Assembly (NCBI GenBank): GCA_020439745.1
Contig: JAGQSC010000018.1
Span: 1-47,173, forward strand
Reading direction: 5' to 3'
Source of the DNA: Acidobacteriota bacterium
GTDB lineage: Bacteria > Acidobacteriota > Holophagae > Acanthopleuribacterales > Acanthopleuribacteraceae
DNA length: 47,173 bases
Numbering within the stretch: the stretch's first letter is position 1; each line of letters starts with the position of its first letter. Below are positions 27,101 through 33,600 of the stretch, piece after piece. Position numbers and translations under genes: made by a program. The notes beneath the pieces were generated by a model. It ran no database searches and was not told the DNA's origin. It saw nothing but the letters and a program-made list of their open reading frames with translations.

Positions 27101-27631
27101 GCACCTGGGGGCAATAACTTCAGCGGCGAGCTTTGGGCCAACTCACCCGAAACCTGGTACGGCGACGGCTTTTTTGGCGCCGTCGGTACCGTTTACGTTC
27201 AAGATGACCTGAACCCCCAAGGGCATCTGCGCATTGCTCATCAGTGGCAGGTGGACCCGAACTTCTACGGCACCACACCCACGGTCCTGACAGCTTTGGG
27301 CACGCGAATCGTCGCCGAGGCAGACAGCAATATGGACAGTCAACTCGTGGATAGCACTCAAGCCTTCCCCGAACAACTCGCCGGTCGCCAAGTGATCCAC
27401 GGCGCTGATCCGGTAGTTACCATCACCGCAAATGACGCGACAACTTTGACCGCCGATGGACCGTTTGGCGTGTACCAGATTGGCGAGTCCTATTGGGGCC
27501 GGCTGGTGCTGTCATTACTCACTGTGGACTGGGATCTCACTTGTGCCGACGAGATTCAAACCCAACAGTTGAACCATCTCAGTGGCACTATCGACGTGTT
27601 GAATTTCACCCCACCCAAGCGGCAGAATTAA
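9197..27631 (+). CDS. Giant secreted repeat protein (6144 aa) with carboxypeptidase-regulatory-like, Ig-like, MAM-like and Gly-rich beta-helix-like modules
   Basis: Residues 1-16 are a Sec signal peptide (MVRILICIFTVITAWG). Approximate order: unique N-terminal beta-rich region (17-370); CARDB-like domain (372-470); about 21 carboxypeptidase-regulatory-like units (850-2810) with one Ig-like domain near 2385-2490; Ig-like domains (2813-3120); four glycine-rich modules (3120-4513); Ig-like domains (4630-4920); two MAM-like domains (4935-5122, 5228-5388); two more glycine-rich modules (5455-6138). No sorting signal, autotransporter barrel or membrane anchor is visible at the C-terminus. The start is supported by the signal peptide, although no Shine-Dalgarno is evident. 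The rhs gene begins 10 bp downstream, so the two are co-transcribed. I infer a surface or matrix partner, perhaps a stalk or adhesin for the toxin. No enzymatic domain is seen. Confidence 0.9.
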   Translation: MVRILICIFTVITAWGQYGDSPMSSARFEMKRLGLTLSPEHQTVLLGFVEEPLSFRLSYDGLLQPDMRLKASFIGEGLAAPVLIDVPAQSLKVEIDRNLLTQVGSYELTDVRLVNSADQVIEFAEPRQAHVEVIDDVFVTRVEVRELSQQELLDLGYIFNADDFHSVSFTLNMVIGSKEERVNAKVVYPKVPNDRFKPVVLEDPFKPFIRPVPIEIFKKETDVPLGDFTPPEPSSFQGNGLLIIPGNFNYLKSHFSVTSIILNQGPNGLDVRLERLKTKLVLPAADVYGEPLTTHQPRIQSMVNLGPDGERDTADDRDFALPGEEASSQYILIGNVEGMYDIQVEMEGDVVVTNETVPLESTVSARVFVRNPSFSVAFEHPDAVAESETYDLHMHVTNTSQAQLSGFSVTLDPFRMAGVALAQGVNPTQVLGDLGPGEEGTITYQLQALVSGKVLASYLKVNGTPSAAVDLYVGVGESGEVISPYVFHYPPEFNVFPVALQTPLRRMAKKGMDFAQMSEATLPLTLDPIAPAAVRELNQQMVQAALVESFGAPPQESTLRLFGTWLNGVAGYEPLDKLRRHIMPNADPRPAFGSHLNVLFPQFSSGDLVREIARELDDLPNQIGLVVTANQPGIAVTATDNDEHSLGVGVDEIPFGTHIPISAMQHLIWISKAQQTPVFEVSGPAGTIVSIASVFPSQQGLRLVETSNLNVSGPLSIGLDPDEGTMLVAPYDQPAFHVDGSPLAAKPFGLREVVQLDPRRMRSADKFGRHILLPFTSGLDLASLQPLEEHVFINGEPAVDASLQQDGRSLIVSARMPLGPYLPITYRIEGARSIAGATLPTQSGTVVASNWFIGVVVEGEVVDHAGSNLADAEVMLFLPEGKNNKNRVFGRTRLDANGMYRFDFAPFVPFALGNTGPQGRHNAVMIGVFTADGRYRAQELWPGGAGQILRADFAFFHRGVVQGTVFRNGEPAPFAPIYVTHQLDPVQNRESVTDAAGRYLIPNIDVGPITVKALADGNLGLVSGYLTKANSPLNLDIYIDTPLGHLAGLIQFEEQGQFFALEGAYVVFARYGDVLAELEVGGLTLPASGITQTGPDGRFLLPNMPAGFGQLLLISQQYGVKQAEISVVEGQVSTFDWLFQEDDELQFGGIARGRVTIDGIGVADAWVAAAGRSQQTDANGNFEITDLPLDLSFSLSVFLPGSTNPNARVDLFLTDANPLIDNLLFNFDPPVQLSGVLLDEFGAPMPFEPIFSPPYVGTPHPVAETDSDGFWQFTATKRGSTNLSAMVQPGIASLQIIVNNEDIPGLTIQQRPTSAMRVQVFDPQGSPILAKVRLKSLRPITDPDLYGMPEFALTHDLLTDATGVIEFNTLNSGDFEVWATNPLYGDTETVVGFLNPRDPGDPLVISLSFQEASLANLFGTVFDDQGLPAGERVHVQASFQATTVSLWTNPAGNYRYESLVNTNDPTRVKVVAYDPMSDRFDVATIDLRQSLNFRQDLFLKNRRNVVVRVEDHEGVPVEFAAIRIEFDNVFYTPPPDPTDPESVGDVDLRRISQIDQITAAQPEVTFAQVPIGPFTVQAASGNGLVALRSFVLPNESGDFEVVVRLEASSSISGTFLDHSEMPIGDAEVALKQGSRVLQQRLTSGDPGLEGRFEFTELPMRTYQLQGTDPASALIGRATVTTSAFFPDVDVDLRLDPIAHLTGVVYFEGNPVVGAQVELDGLGYPLVTGTDLNGMYLFQNLPLRSYTLTASKIGIPSSVARTSVSLTEPNVTHQLDLYFIGTKDVDVTVLDPDGVPLSGVMVSMSTSQGNQSFGNLAFSNQLGVAHFTQLPPGYYQMEAESPANFANATGSLRITALDPSPIQTSLQFLGIGSVTGEVRMSSGDVPGRLLVVAVQTQDNVGRWYTLSSIPTDVNGGFYMANLNVGQAYRFTVSDPISRQSDALEVVLDSHGENRQVQLVLNETTHVSGTVRFADGSPASFALVRMVEPLTHLVQTDANGFYYMEPVIAGSFVMESEDPFSPRQTTVQGVIDVDGGGYPIPHNLDLTLGGVAEVFGMVRLGDGSAVNFGEVRLHSDNTGTLTTPIQADGSYIFTHAPLANYQIHAFDGNLLATSAILNLNVDMDGGSYEQDHTFPASYTLSGVVLSPQGAPEPGATVELWKRPAGSTQYSLVYQATSDAGGTYAITHVYPGNYRLHANNASYSALADTTLSMPSSNHSFNVSLLETALVTGQIQDGSAVPFTSGSITVDQFGVTRSVNIQSDGSFVVDQLVPGPVTFSASLVSGWFQVNDTRTLVGGVNAVLLETGASVPISGQAIAIAPTPITPQVSFSFNGHSRSVTLNASGDFVLDRAPVNSSLDLLIKAQSARRTISVSTGTLPLDLGQIYVDTTPPVTLFADSGLTVTSTPYNMVFQLQENDPQSNIDPSTIRVRLNGQDVTSDFSYAAGELSATYPYFPPSMAIGSNSVRLEVRNTSNVLSDTTFTFQVQPANHALVVDLVDGVTPVVGDVSLNDGAPVATDANGRIVFSGLMPGTVQLKARAVGMGARALAEMGLSPTSFITVDVGPTGDYTGTVRTNDGSLAAGARVEIGAFWTFADASGVYLFDLLPLGNHQVYAASANEIGFVAGPELTQNGQLRVGVDIDLMQTGTVLGHVYEDDGQTPVPNAEVELTADSLPIWFNRYALADASGAYQLEQVVAGPVQVLAVEAQSQRSGSAPGVAIAGQSTVIDVLMAPARDVFGVVWDLQGQPKSGQEVVLSGDRNRTTITDAAGSFRFQNLPINASFQVLIEDPSIFAYYQDTDVLLGAEHLDLGILQMLVDEPPVIHSAVVTNPIDPISNIQLTFDVADDRRLQSWDMRFRDQGTSVGHSSGALAGTVSYRTVTVDVNNNVVVPTLDYTLTITDHWGQQTTSTGIVDVVIDGTPPTALITAPVAGTEYFGGERVRVEVDATDNFNMDRVELDVMSDPPIHQVRYGSTSPYTFTFDAPFTNTPTEFILLATAIDRRGNSFQTQSPIMVNPVTTTGPPDLTMLAPIDQQPLPISLAAGLQLRVAGRAADPDGLWNYTVMIDDAPVLQGSLSGIQDDIDATYSLPESWRSEPNLIVSLVVRDIGGQSARQDVQINNIDGTVVTGVNVGVNDTQYDGQTLILAGGNNVIDGLHPFQSLVLVNGATLSQTATRTVMPEVVRTQLDLVDHLVVDYGCRIDLNGDGYAGLPPELGLPSGTGSHAGLGQNGTDLREVYGSPFAPIWPGSYGGGGVLRCFADSQWIVGNVRANGTTIVPNNPGSGGSIWLKANAFHGFGNIEANGASGGRIAIEGTFAGQTSATGVRYSNTGGGAGTIYRRTLDAAQADGYLDLLYIENTDSHANSLATFVTALGPAAFGTDVISRTELIGPDEFQVLTFVSGIEYLDLTGFQLISALTPNGQVMDHVVGDEVWLPANVSIPWTNGDLLSVNAIFDEVVVGNRARLMVGGELPNTIISLDNGTLDGGTGTNLSANTFAFANDVRLHGLLTMPAIATSGDYQLEISGELHTPQFDHQLGTVNLDGELYAPVINVAATLQTPDRRGASIRLIGEDISISGTVAVTESGDVFSSSDPRRQSHAGLSMHPSSTATYGSYYRPQSIGNGLNRAGGLLVINAQTNLMLDGEVDVSTNAHGSGGSIQLIGPVLTGNGALRANGANIGNHGGGAGRIAILINDISQFGGVVEARAIAGGGAGTVFYQTAQWPLGRLVVDNAGLSGFSGGNRRDRETILPGLGMRVTDAGTGNGEIMGSGFPDSLSGIFVVIDGQAPARIISNSDTQLLPETAFPNMPNGTSYSGLHRLDVLEVLGNAHLISIDPIEVTQSLILDGGSIDVPSLVTPPGFSFTNGAVTLDSPIGIDDFVLDNFQLTLNYPANFSSIQMVNGSMLIYRYPLTVGSLNLNASTLQAEVASNDPGLFAGSLSLNNQSIWTISDRATGSNEAYPILAEISGSFVLNADSEVTTGDDLAKVTRNRFEWPPGTVYNPAGTGVSAHGGLGRINNNVDARPFGSFLSPNRFGSRDGGGLIRISADQMTLDGSMRANGVSNGSGGSIFLQANLIQGNGSVETKPSNQSYGGGRIAVMYGNDGAFRDTMTFDATHELVSSNTNLGGAGTIFFKSATQAFGELLIDQDLRAGTTSASSDDYSSRYRLTGIPGVHELQLFSDTTPTELRTLNDPSWELPPDLAGLTLRIPGSPSFDAVIVASDYTSITVDRDLPKPVANGTQLQLVLKLDKLILRNGAQLHFSGDVEVGELQLEGAYLNSIWARNLSGLPEPFVLNTTKLRLILEQPDWQARNLVLNGAELYLDQPLTLTSLTATDSLLRHSVVNTAALLQEPKLDLTAMDLQFLGASVVDVFSRARNYAHNGIRNSHGGAGVTTNETYGSLFRPVTFGSSSTSTNLGGGGAIHLKTVTMSGISANASGDQGAGGSIWIEADHITGDLDLAASINNLNANGGGGRISVQYAQLDGTLTADARGERSSGTIFERNISVHAFGTLTIQPRLDTISAPTELPGFNPGTLPTGFSQVYDAPNDTTALTIPNLTLVEDARQHHLFFQNNTEFRHQILNQQQQGTDAVFELQGQVQTLQIGDAYQLAVVLDAVDLCAECQLGESKVRVVVVDQTPPLIQQVDVSPLIGGVLDANQLFDVTVVGTDNQGLDRAEITWNGQTTTIPGGSPYAVQLQAPATAAEVPLTVVLFDLSGTPSAPHVQNLTVVPTDTEDPVAIITQPTNGALIPPDQPFTVTASGTDNRAVVQLEATFNGSTQNHVYIAGTWGDPVDFTFQAPASDGTYPIQVTATDINGNTGTTSVDVIVDTSDTLGPEVQVVAPIVSSVQENQVLAIELILTDPSGIQTATASLLGTVATLVPSGGSYVGNLPVDAPTALIQDTQIEFTASDTLGNATTLQQPVKVLSWNFEGPYLALRQNANQLEGHATAALALETVWLDHDAENGDQSFSHTDTQPTYDWRIDTVNPHSGNHAWRVRDYGNHTSSLISPYFVPAADARLVFWHTMNVNPRIDGAQLFVETYSGSKRAEFPITAFLLGGYNDQINQATNPINGQFAWSGSYAYQATVVDLTPWADQLVRVIWRYFSNSTTTASGSWSIDDIHIANPGGPANLASFQLDTGGVPIPLDRDQGYSYVLVPDTLTPEVANWTFQGISAQGLQMSLQVPFSLVPDHTPPVIGLTNPTQWAEVQAATQTQITPDVHDLSQSRFPLLMDPGYALPQLIQFNPFGFAEITPTSTGYTFSMPSNENDYLAQIVLAPIELPSVEASLVFDHMFDGSLNQGAVGVVVEVSTDGQNWTDLGTRITGGYGDQFESAVDPVWQQRPCLAFASATTISVNLNDFAGQRVWIRWQLRKLGNDNLNWSLIAAQIEGVASVDPLRVTQVSFVYDGNTQNVIAAPFQATIDHPDPGGTAVELLTLIATDSFGNTGQLERNLIVRGTASQSLNNAQIDAGNLSYEGAHLILQPGNHTIDGLHNFASLVLQPGAILTSEPTVDAMDPKGVDLEIQNLFLLTEGAQVELTGKGYPQDFTHPALGLLAGHGHGGLGDGETEGAYGSFVDPYTLGSANGGGRIRVHADEIHLFGAINSNGALYNGQFGSGGSVNLRADSLLTGNGPIQANGYLTRGNPGGGGGRIALRSDGSFTYTGATTAFGGFQAGAGTIYTVYPGTSKLDVFGPDVADAPNQTPFTGLDASPTELHVNRARVSDAPAMAGTQFHVHSGHLLFNPASLVDLRGRTTYSNARLGGQIQVDQALIQPLQSRGNLELVGSINSTTLTLDDSQAPLYLGGTLILPQLTLQNSGSIQSIPDMKSEPLRINASGLVSIASGTSISADGGEGYLGNRFSHTGAALFQDDNFNPPATLPGEMPYGSFLEPDKPGGGGGVVQITADEISLEGIISAGRDYYSEADYSTMGSGGSVWIICNSIQGFGQVLAQSQSIYTGTGYISPSAGRIALYVNAPGGNNFSGELWANSPETWYGDGFFGAVGTVYVQDDLNPQGHLRIAHQWQVDPNFYGTTPTVLTALGTRIVAEADSNMDSQLVDSTQAFPEQLAGRQVIHGADPVVTITANDATTLTADGPFGVYQIGESYWGRLVLSLLTVDWDLTCADEIQTQQLNHLSGTIDVLNFTPPKRQN
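11745..17630 (+). repeat. Tandem array of about 21 carboxypeptidase-regulatory-like (transthyretin-like) units
   Basis: Protein-level repeat in the first giant. Each unit of roughly 80-110 residues reads like G-x-V-x-D-x-x-G-x-P-(hydrophobic)-x-A-x-V, then T-D-x-x-G-x-Y/F-x-(F/I)-x-x-L-P-x-G-x-Y. Examples begin HVSGTVRFADGSP, YTLSGVVLSPQGAP and YTGTVRTNDGS. The units are strongly diverged in sequence, so the array is old and not a recent DNA tandem expansion. Such beta-sandwich arrays usually act as rods. Confidence 0.85.
18555..22735 (+). repeat. Glycine-rich beta-helix-like array A (four modules)
   Basis: Four modules each contain, in order, an S-H-x-G-L-G-like start, YGS, a GGG-(I/L)-hydrophobic step, ANG, GSGGSI, G-x-G-x-(I/L), a GG-(G/A)-GRIA step and GGAGT-(I/V)-(F/Y). 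GSGGSI and the GRIA step are slightly altered in the fourth module. The modules centre near 19000, 20200, 21400 and 22500 and are separated by about 200-250 residues of beta-rich sequence. The array opens with a cap (IDGLHPFQSLVLVNGATL). I know of no named domain for this pattern. A right-handed beta-helix is inferred from the short hydrophobic rungs with glycine turns. Confidence 0.7.
25560..27610 (+). repeat. Glycine-rich beta-helix-like array B (two modules)
   Basis: The array opens with the same kind of cap as array A (IDGLHNFASLVLQPGAIL) and holds two modules, centred near 26050 and 27000, with GSGGSV, GGGGGRIA and GAGTIY or close variants. The protein ends 120 or so residues after the second module, without a closing domain. 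Compared with the four modules of array A, this looks like a shorter or truncated second copy. Confidence 0.7.
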
Positions 27632-27641
27632 GGTCTAGCAC

Positions 27642-30600
27642 ATGAAACGCCATTCCATCATCACGTACTTCCTGATCTTCTTGGCGGCACCGCTTTGGGC
27701 CCAATTCGACCGCATTGTGCTCACTGGCTCGCGGGGACCAGACCGATCAGTAACCCTGATTACCACGCCAGCCGGCTCGGAGTTTCTGCTACCCAATAGC
27801 TTGAACGAGCGCATTGAGTTGCTGGAAACCGATTTGGATGGCAATGGCACGCGAGAATTAGTGGTGTTGGGTGATTACGGCATCACCGATCGGGCCCGCA
27901 TCCGTGTCCTGGACCCGCGCACGGGTGCATTGCGCGCCACACTGGAACCCTCCGATTCAGATCCGTCGTTGGCTGGCGTGGCCCAACTTTCGGCAGCGTT
28001 CTGGCCCGGTCGCCAAGGCCGACTGATCGTAGGCATCCAACGGGGTTCCGAACTTGAGATTTGCGGCTTCCGCTTTATGGGCAATCAATTTGAGGCCGAT
28101 CCCACCCTTCGTTTCACGGCACTCGGCGCAACCGCCCGAACCCGACTCTTTTCCAGAGATGGCCGGGTATTCGTGGGCCTGCTTAACAGAAACCAGGCGG
28201 CCGAACTGGATCTCGTGCAGAACAAGATGGGCGCTTCAGTTACCCTGCAGTTACCGTTTCAACCGGATCAGATTCAGCTCCACGCGCCTAGCGCAACCTG
28301 GTGGGTGGGTGAACGGGGTCAGCCCAATTTCGCCACCTTCGATCTGGACGGTCGCTTGCAGAATCAGCTCCAAGTCCCCTTCCAACAGAATTACAGTCGC
28401 TACGTGTTTCACGTGGCCAGCCCCAACCTTATTTATGTGTTGGGTGCAAACTCCGGAAGTAACCTGCTCAAACGCACCCATATCTCCGGCCTAAGCGTAG
28501 AAATCGCAGATCAACTAACCATTGATCGCCTGGGCTACCCGCACATCTGGCCTGCTGGAACGATTGGTTTCTTAGAGCTGGGTTCGGGACTGGATGTGTC
28601 CATCAACCAGCCTGAAGACGGATTCATCACCAACCAACAGCCACTCGCAGTGGCCGGCACCACGTCCGGCGAACCTGAAACCCTCACCCTGAATGGTCAG
28701 TCCCTACCTGTTTCAGCTACCTGGTCCACCCAAATGATCGTAGACGAAGGACCACTCACATTATCCGCCGAAGTCGGCGGCCAAGGCGAGACGGCTCGCG
28801 ACCAAGTGAGCGGCATCATTGATCGCACACCGCCGGTCATTCAAATATCGAGCCCCCAAAACAACGCGCTCATCACTCAGTTACCCATCGTTGTGCAGGG
28901 CACCCTCGCCGACAATTTGGACCCCAGCCCCCGCCTTAGTTTCTCCGGCAGCCCCGTGTTTGCCGGCAACGGCTCTTGGCAGTGGGTGATCGAGAATCTG
29001 TCCAATGGGACTCATCAGCTGCAATTCCAGGCCGTTGACCATGCCGGTAACCAGTCATCGCAATCCGTTCAGATTCGTGTGGAGTTGCAGACTGCACAGG
29101 CCACATTGTCCGTGCCTGCACAGGCGCTGCGCGGCTCGTCGATTCAGGTCGTAGCCTTTGTGCCCACGCCTTCGGCCGAGCTGGTTCTGCCCAACGGGCA
29201 ATCGCAAACACTGGGCAACGGCCAAACCGCCGTCACCTGGGCCATTGATCCCTGGGAACTACAAGACCCGCTCACCTTCCAGTTGAACACCAGTCTGGGC
29301 ACCATTACCCGTGCCTGTGCGCTGGAAGACCCACCCTTGGAGCTGGGCAATTTCGCACCCGCCAATGGCTGGGTAACCCATGCCACCAGCGTGCAGGGAA
29401 CGGGCACCGTGTCGCCACCTTGGGCCCGCGTGTTTGGACCTTCGGGCCAACAGCTCACCGTCACCAACGGTGTTTTCCAGTTCCAATCGCCGCTCGCGGC
29501 AGGCACCAATCCACTGAGCTTCCAGGCACAAACCGTGGAACGCCAAGCCCAGTCTCAGCTTTCGTATTACTCCGACCAGTCACCACCCCAACTGAATTGG
29601 AATTTGCCCGCCTCCATCGTGCGTGGGTCCGAACTTTTGCTTGCCTTACAAGCCACGGATGATACGCAACTTCAGCAAATCGAACTATGGCGTGACGGTG
29701 CGCTGGTCCAAAGTTGGACCTCAACCCAGGCCAGTTGGTCTGGCCAGTACCAGGTGCAGGTGCCTTTCACAGACCTTTCACCACAATGGTCGTTCACCTT
29801 CCGCGCCACCGATCAGTTTGGCCAACAAGCCGAATCGTTAGGCGCCATGGCGTTATTGCCGCCCGATGTCACCATCACCATCATCAGTCCCCAGCCTGGC
29901 AGTCTCACGGCTCAGAACGCAATTACCATCAGTGGAACGGTGAGCCCAGCCGATGCGCCGGTTGTCAGCCTACAAGGTCTCGTGATGAATCAAGTCGGCG
30001 ATCAATGGACCGCACCTGCCCAACTGGTGGAAGGCAATCAGACATTTGAATTTCAGGCAGAGCTGGGTGGCGGAATTGCCAATGCACAATTGCCCATCAC
30101 GCTTGACTCATTGCCACCACAGATCCAACTCCAAGTGCCCAGTCCTGTCAATCAGGGTGAGGATATCCAGGTCACCTGGCAGGTGAACGACCCCCATCTG
30201 GACGCCCAATCGGTGGTGGTGACACAGGTCCTTCCGTCCGGCAGCCAAGTGATCGCCAGTGGTCAGGCTTCAGGCAATCACAGTTTCAATGTCCCTTTCG
30301 ATGTGGCTCTCCAGTCGATTGAGTATCAGGTGACGGCTCAAGATACATTGGGCCACACCGCGAACGGCAATCAAACAGCTGTGGTGGTTCCACCCCAAAT
30401 CGAGATCGCCATCCTGCAGCCACAAGTCGGGCTTGAGACCAACGCTAATGAGGTCCAAGTTACAGGTACAGTCAACCCACCTCAGGCAACCGTAACCGTA
30501 GACGGCGTTTCGGCAGTGGTCAGTCAGGGTACCTGGCAGGCGCTGATTCCACTAACGGGGGAAGGGAGTCTGCCCATTCAGGCCCAGGCAGTTCTGGCCA

Positions 30601-33600
30601 ACTTCCCGCTCGTTTCCGATCAGGTATCGGTTTTCAGGGATATTACGCCGCCGGTGATCGCCATTACGGCACCCGCCCAGGTGGATCAGGGAACACAACT
30701 CACCTTTGAATGGTTGGTGACCGATGCGCGGCCTCATGCACTGAACGTGGTGGTGGAGCTGGATGGCACACCTATTTCCAGCGACCCACAAAGCCAACAT
30801 GTCATGGCCGTGGCTTTCGATCCCAACATCACAGAACACACGTTGCAGATCACAGCAGACGACGGGCTCAACCCACCAGTAACGGCCACACACACGGTGT
30901 CCATCAACCCGTTCCAACTGTCGGTCGCTGTTACCGACCCGCCTGATGGCGAGCTGACTGCCGCCACGAGTATTCAGGTCAATGGAACGGTGTCGGAATC
31001 GAGTGCACAGGTGACCTTGAATGGTCAGTCTGTCACCCAAAATGGGACATCGTGGTCTACCAACGTTTTGCTGGATCAGGATGGCACTCACAACCTGGTT
31101 GCCGATGCCATCTTTCATGCTTATCAGGCCCAAGACCAGCGCGCCGTAATTCGCGATGCTACACCGCCTGAAATCACTTTGAACGCACCACTTTCAGTGG
31201 CACAAGGCGAAAACCTGCAGTTCGATTGGCAAATTACCGACGCCCATCTGATTACTCTGGTGGAAGTAAGGCTCGATGGTCAGCTGATTTCCAGTAGCGC
31301 CGTAGCCAGTCACACAGAAACCGTCCCATACGATCAAACGCGTACCCAATATCAAATAGACATTACGGCTCACGACGAGTTGGGCAACCAAAGTATGGCC
31401 CAGCAATCGGTGACCGTGAATCCCATCCAACTCAGCATCCAGATCCAAAGCCCCACAGCGGATTTCCTCACCGACCAGACAGCCATTCAGGTGGATGGAT
31501 CGGTGAGTCATGACGGTGCGTCGGTAGATGTAAACGGTGTGGCAGCGGTCGTGAACAATGCACAGTTCTCGGCCCAGGTCCCCTTAAATGTGGAAGGACC
31601 GCAACCACTTGTGGCCACCGCCAATTTCCATGCATACAGCGCCCAGGACCAGGTTAATGTGATTCGCGATACGTTGCCACCCCAGGTGAGTCTCAACGCG
31701 CCTGCTTCTGTACAGGCAGGAGAGGCATTCGGCTTTGACTGGACAACGGCCGATCCGCATCTCGCAATGGTTCGCGTGCTGGTGGATGGTGCGGTGGTGC
31801 TGCAAGGCGATGGATCGGGTCCCACCAGTCATCAGCTCCAGACCCAACTCAGTCAAATGAACACCCAGCTTGTTTTGCGGGTGGAGGCCGAAGACAGCCT
31901 GGGTCACTTGGGTTTTGCCGAGACATCCGTAGATGTCACAGCACCTGTGGTCGCCATCAGCTTCAATCAGCCCACCGCGGAAAGCTATGTCACAACCGTT
32001 CCAGTGGTTGTCTCGGGCAGCGTCACGCCAGCCGGAGCCGAAGTGTTCCTGGAAGGCCAATCCCTGGGTTCAGGTGCCACCACTTGGACCAACGCCCTCA
32101 ACTTAACCGATGGACCCCATACGCTGACGGCTGAAGCGAGGTTACTCACCCTTACAGCACAAGACACCCTGTCGTTCACAGTGGATACCCAACCGCCTAC
32201 CGTGCAGATCAATGCACCTGGCCAGGTAGGTCGCGGCGAAACACTGCTGTTTACTGTGGACGCCCAGGACGCGAATCCCATCAGTCAATTGCTGGTTCGA
32301 GTGGAGGGCCAAACCCTATATGACGGCCCCAATGCCAGTTTCAGCGGCAGTTGGCCGGTCCCAGCCGATTTCCTGAGTACTTCGTTACAGATTCAGGCAC
32401 AGGCCACCGATGTGGCGGGACTCACAGGACAAGCGCAACAAGCCGTAGACGTGTTGGACTTGAATCTGGAGTTGGTGGTTGTGGAACCACCTGACCCATC
32501 TACTCATCCCCAAGCCGATGTCACGTTTAGCGGCACGGTCAGTCCGGTTGGTGCGGCCGTCGCGGTGGCCGGCCAGTCCGCCACGGTCAATGGCAACGAC
32601 TGGAATCACGTGTTGAACCTCGCGGATGGCACCCACCAGGTGGACGTCATTGCCACTTATCAGACTGCAACACCCGTGACCATCACACGAACAGTCACAG
32701 TGGATACCCAACCACCCGTGATTGATTACCAGGCGCCAGTCCTGTTCGTGCGGGGTAACAGCTACACCGTCACCGTCACGGCGCAGGACCCCAGCGGTAT
32801 CCAGACCCTGGATGTCAGCCTGAATGGCGTGGCTTTCCCACCGGAGCCCGGCTCACAACGTACACTTACCATCACCGTACCTATCGACGAACCGCTGAAC
32901 GACTACCTGTTCGGTGCCACAGCTACCGACACTCTGGGCCATACATCCTCACAACCTTTGACGGTGCCGGTGCGCCACCTCAGCGAACTGGACCGTGTAC
33001 AGGTGATCATTGATGCACCACCTCACGGCAGCACCTTCGCCGATCCCAATCAGATCGTACTTGGGCACGTGATCCCCGCCGATGCAACCGTCGATACCAA
33101 GGATCAACCGATTCCGGTCAATCCCGATGGCACCTTCAGTCACCCTGTCCAATTGCATGCTGGGGTGAACACTTACATCTTCTTCGGCCGCAAGGAAGGC
33201 TACCTGGACGGTGTCGGCAAAGTAGATCTCTACCTGGACAACACCCCGCCCGTGGTGCGAATCACCTACCCGGAAGCCAACCACCGCACCAACCAACCAG
33301 TAATCGACATCTACGGCACCGTCCATGACAGTTACGACACCCAACCCACGCTCACCCGCAACGGCACCCCGGTCTCTTTGACGTCAGGTCAGTTCTTAGA
33401 TGCGCAAGTTCCACTGGTTCGTGGGGAGAATGTCTTCACGTACATTGCCACGGACGCACAAGGACTTACGGGTCAAGATCAAATCACGGTCTTTTATGAG
33501 CCTCAGCTACCAGAAATCACATTGAACCATGCCCAACTTGTCCGTCCGGGAGCTTCATTTGATGTGAATGCTAGTGTTTTGCCCACGGAAAACATCATTC

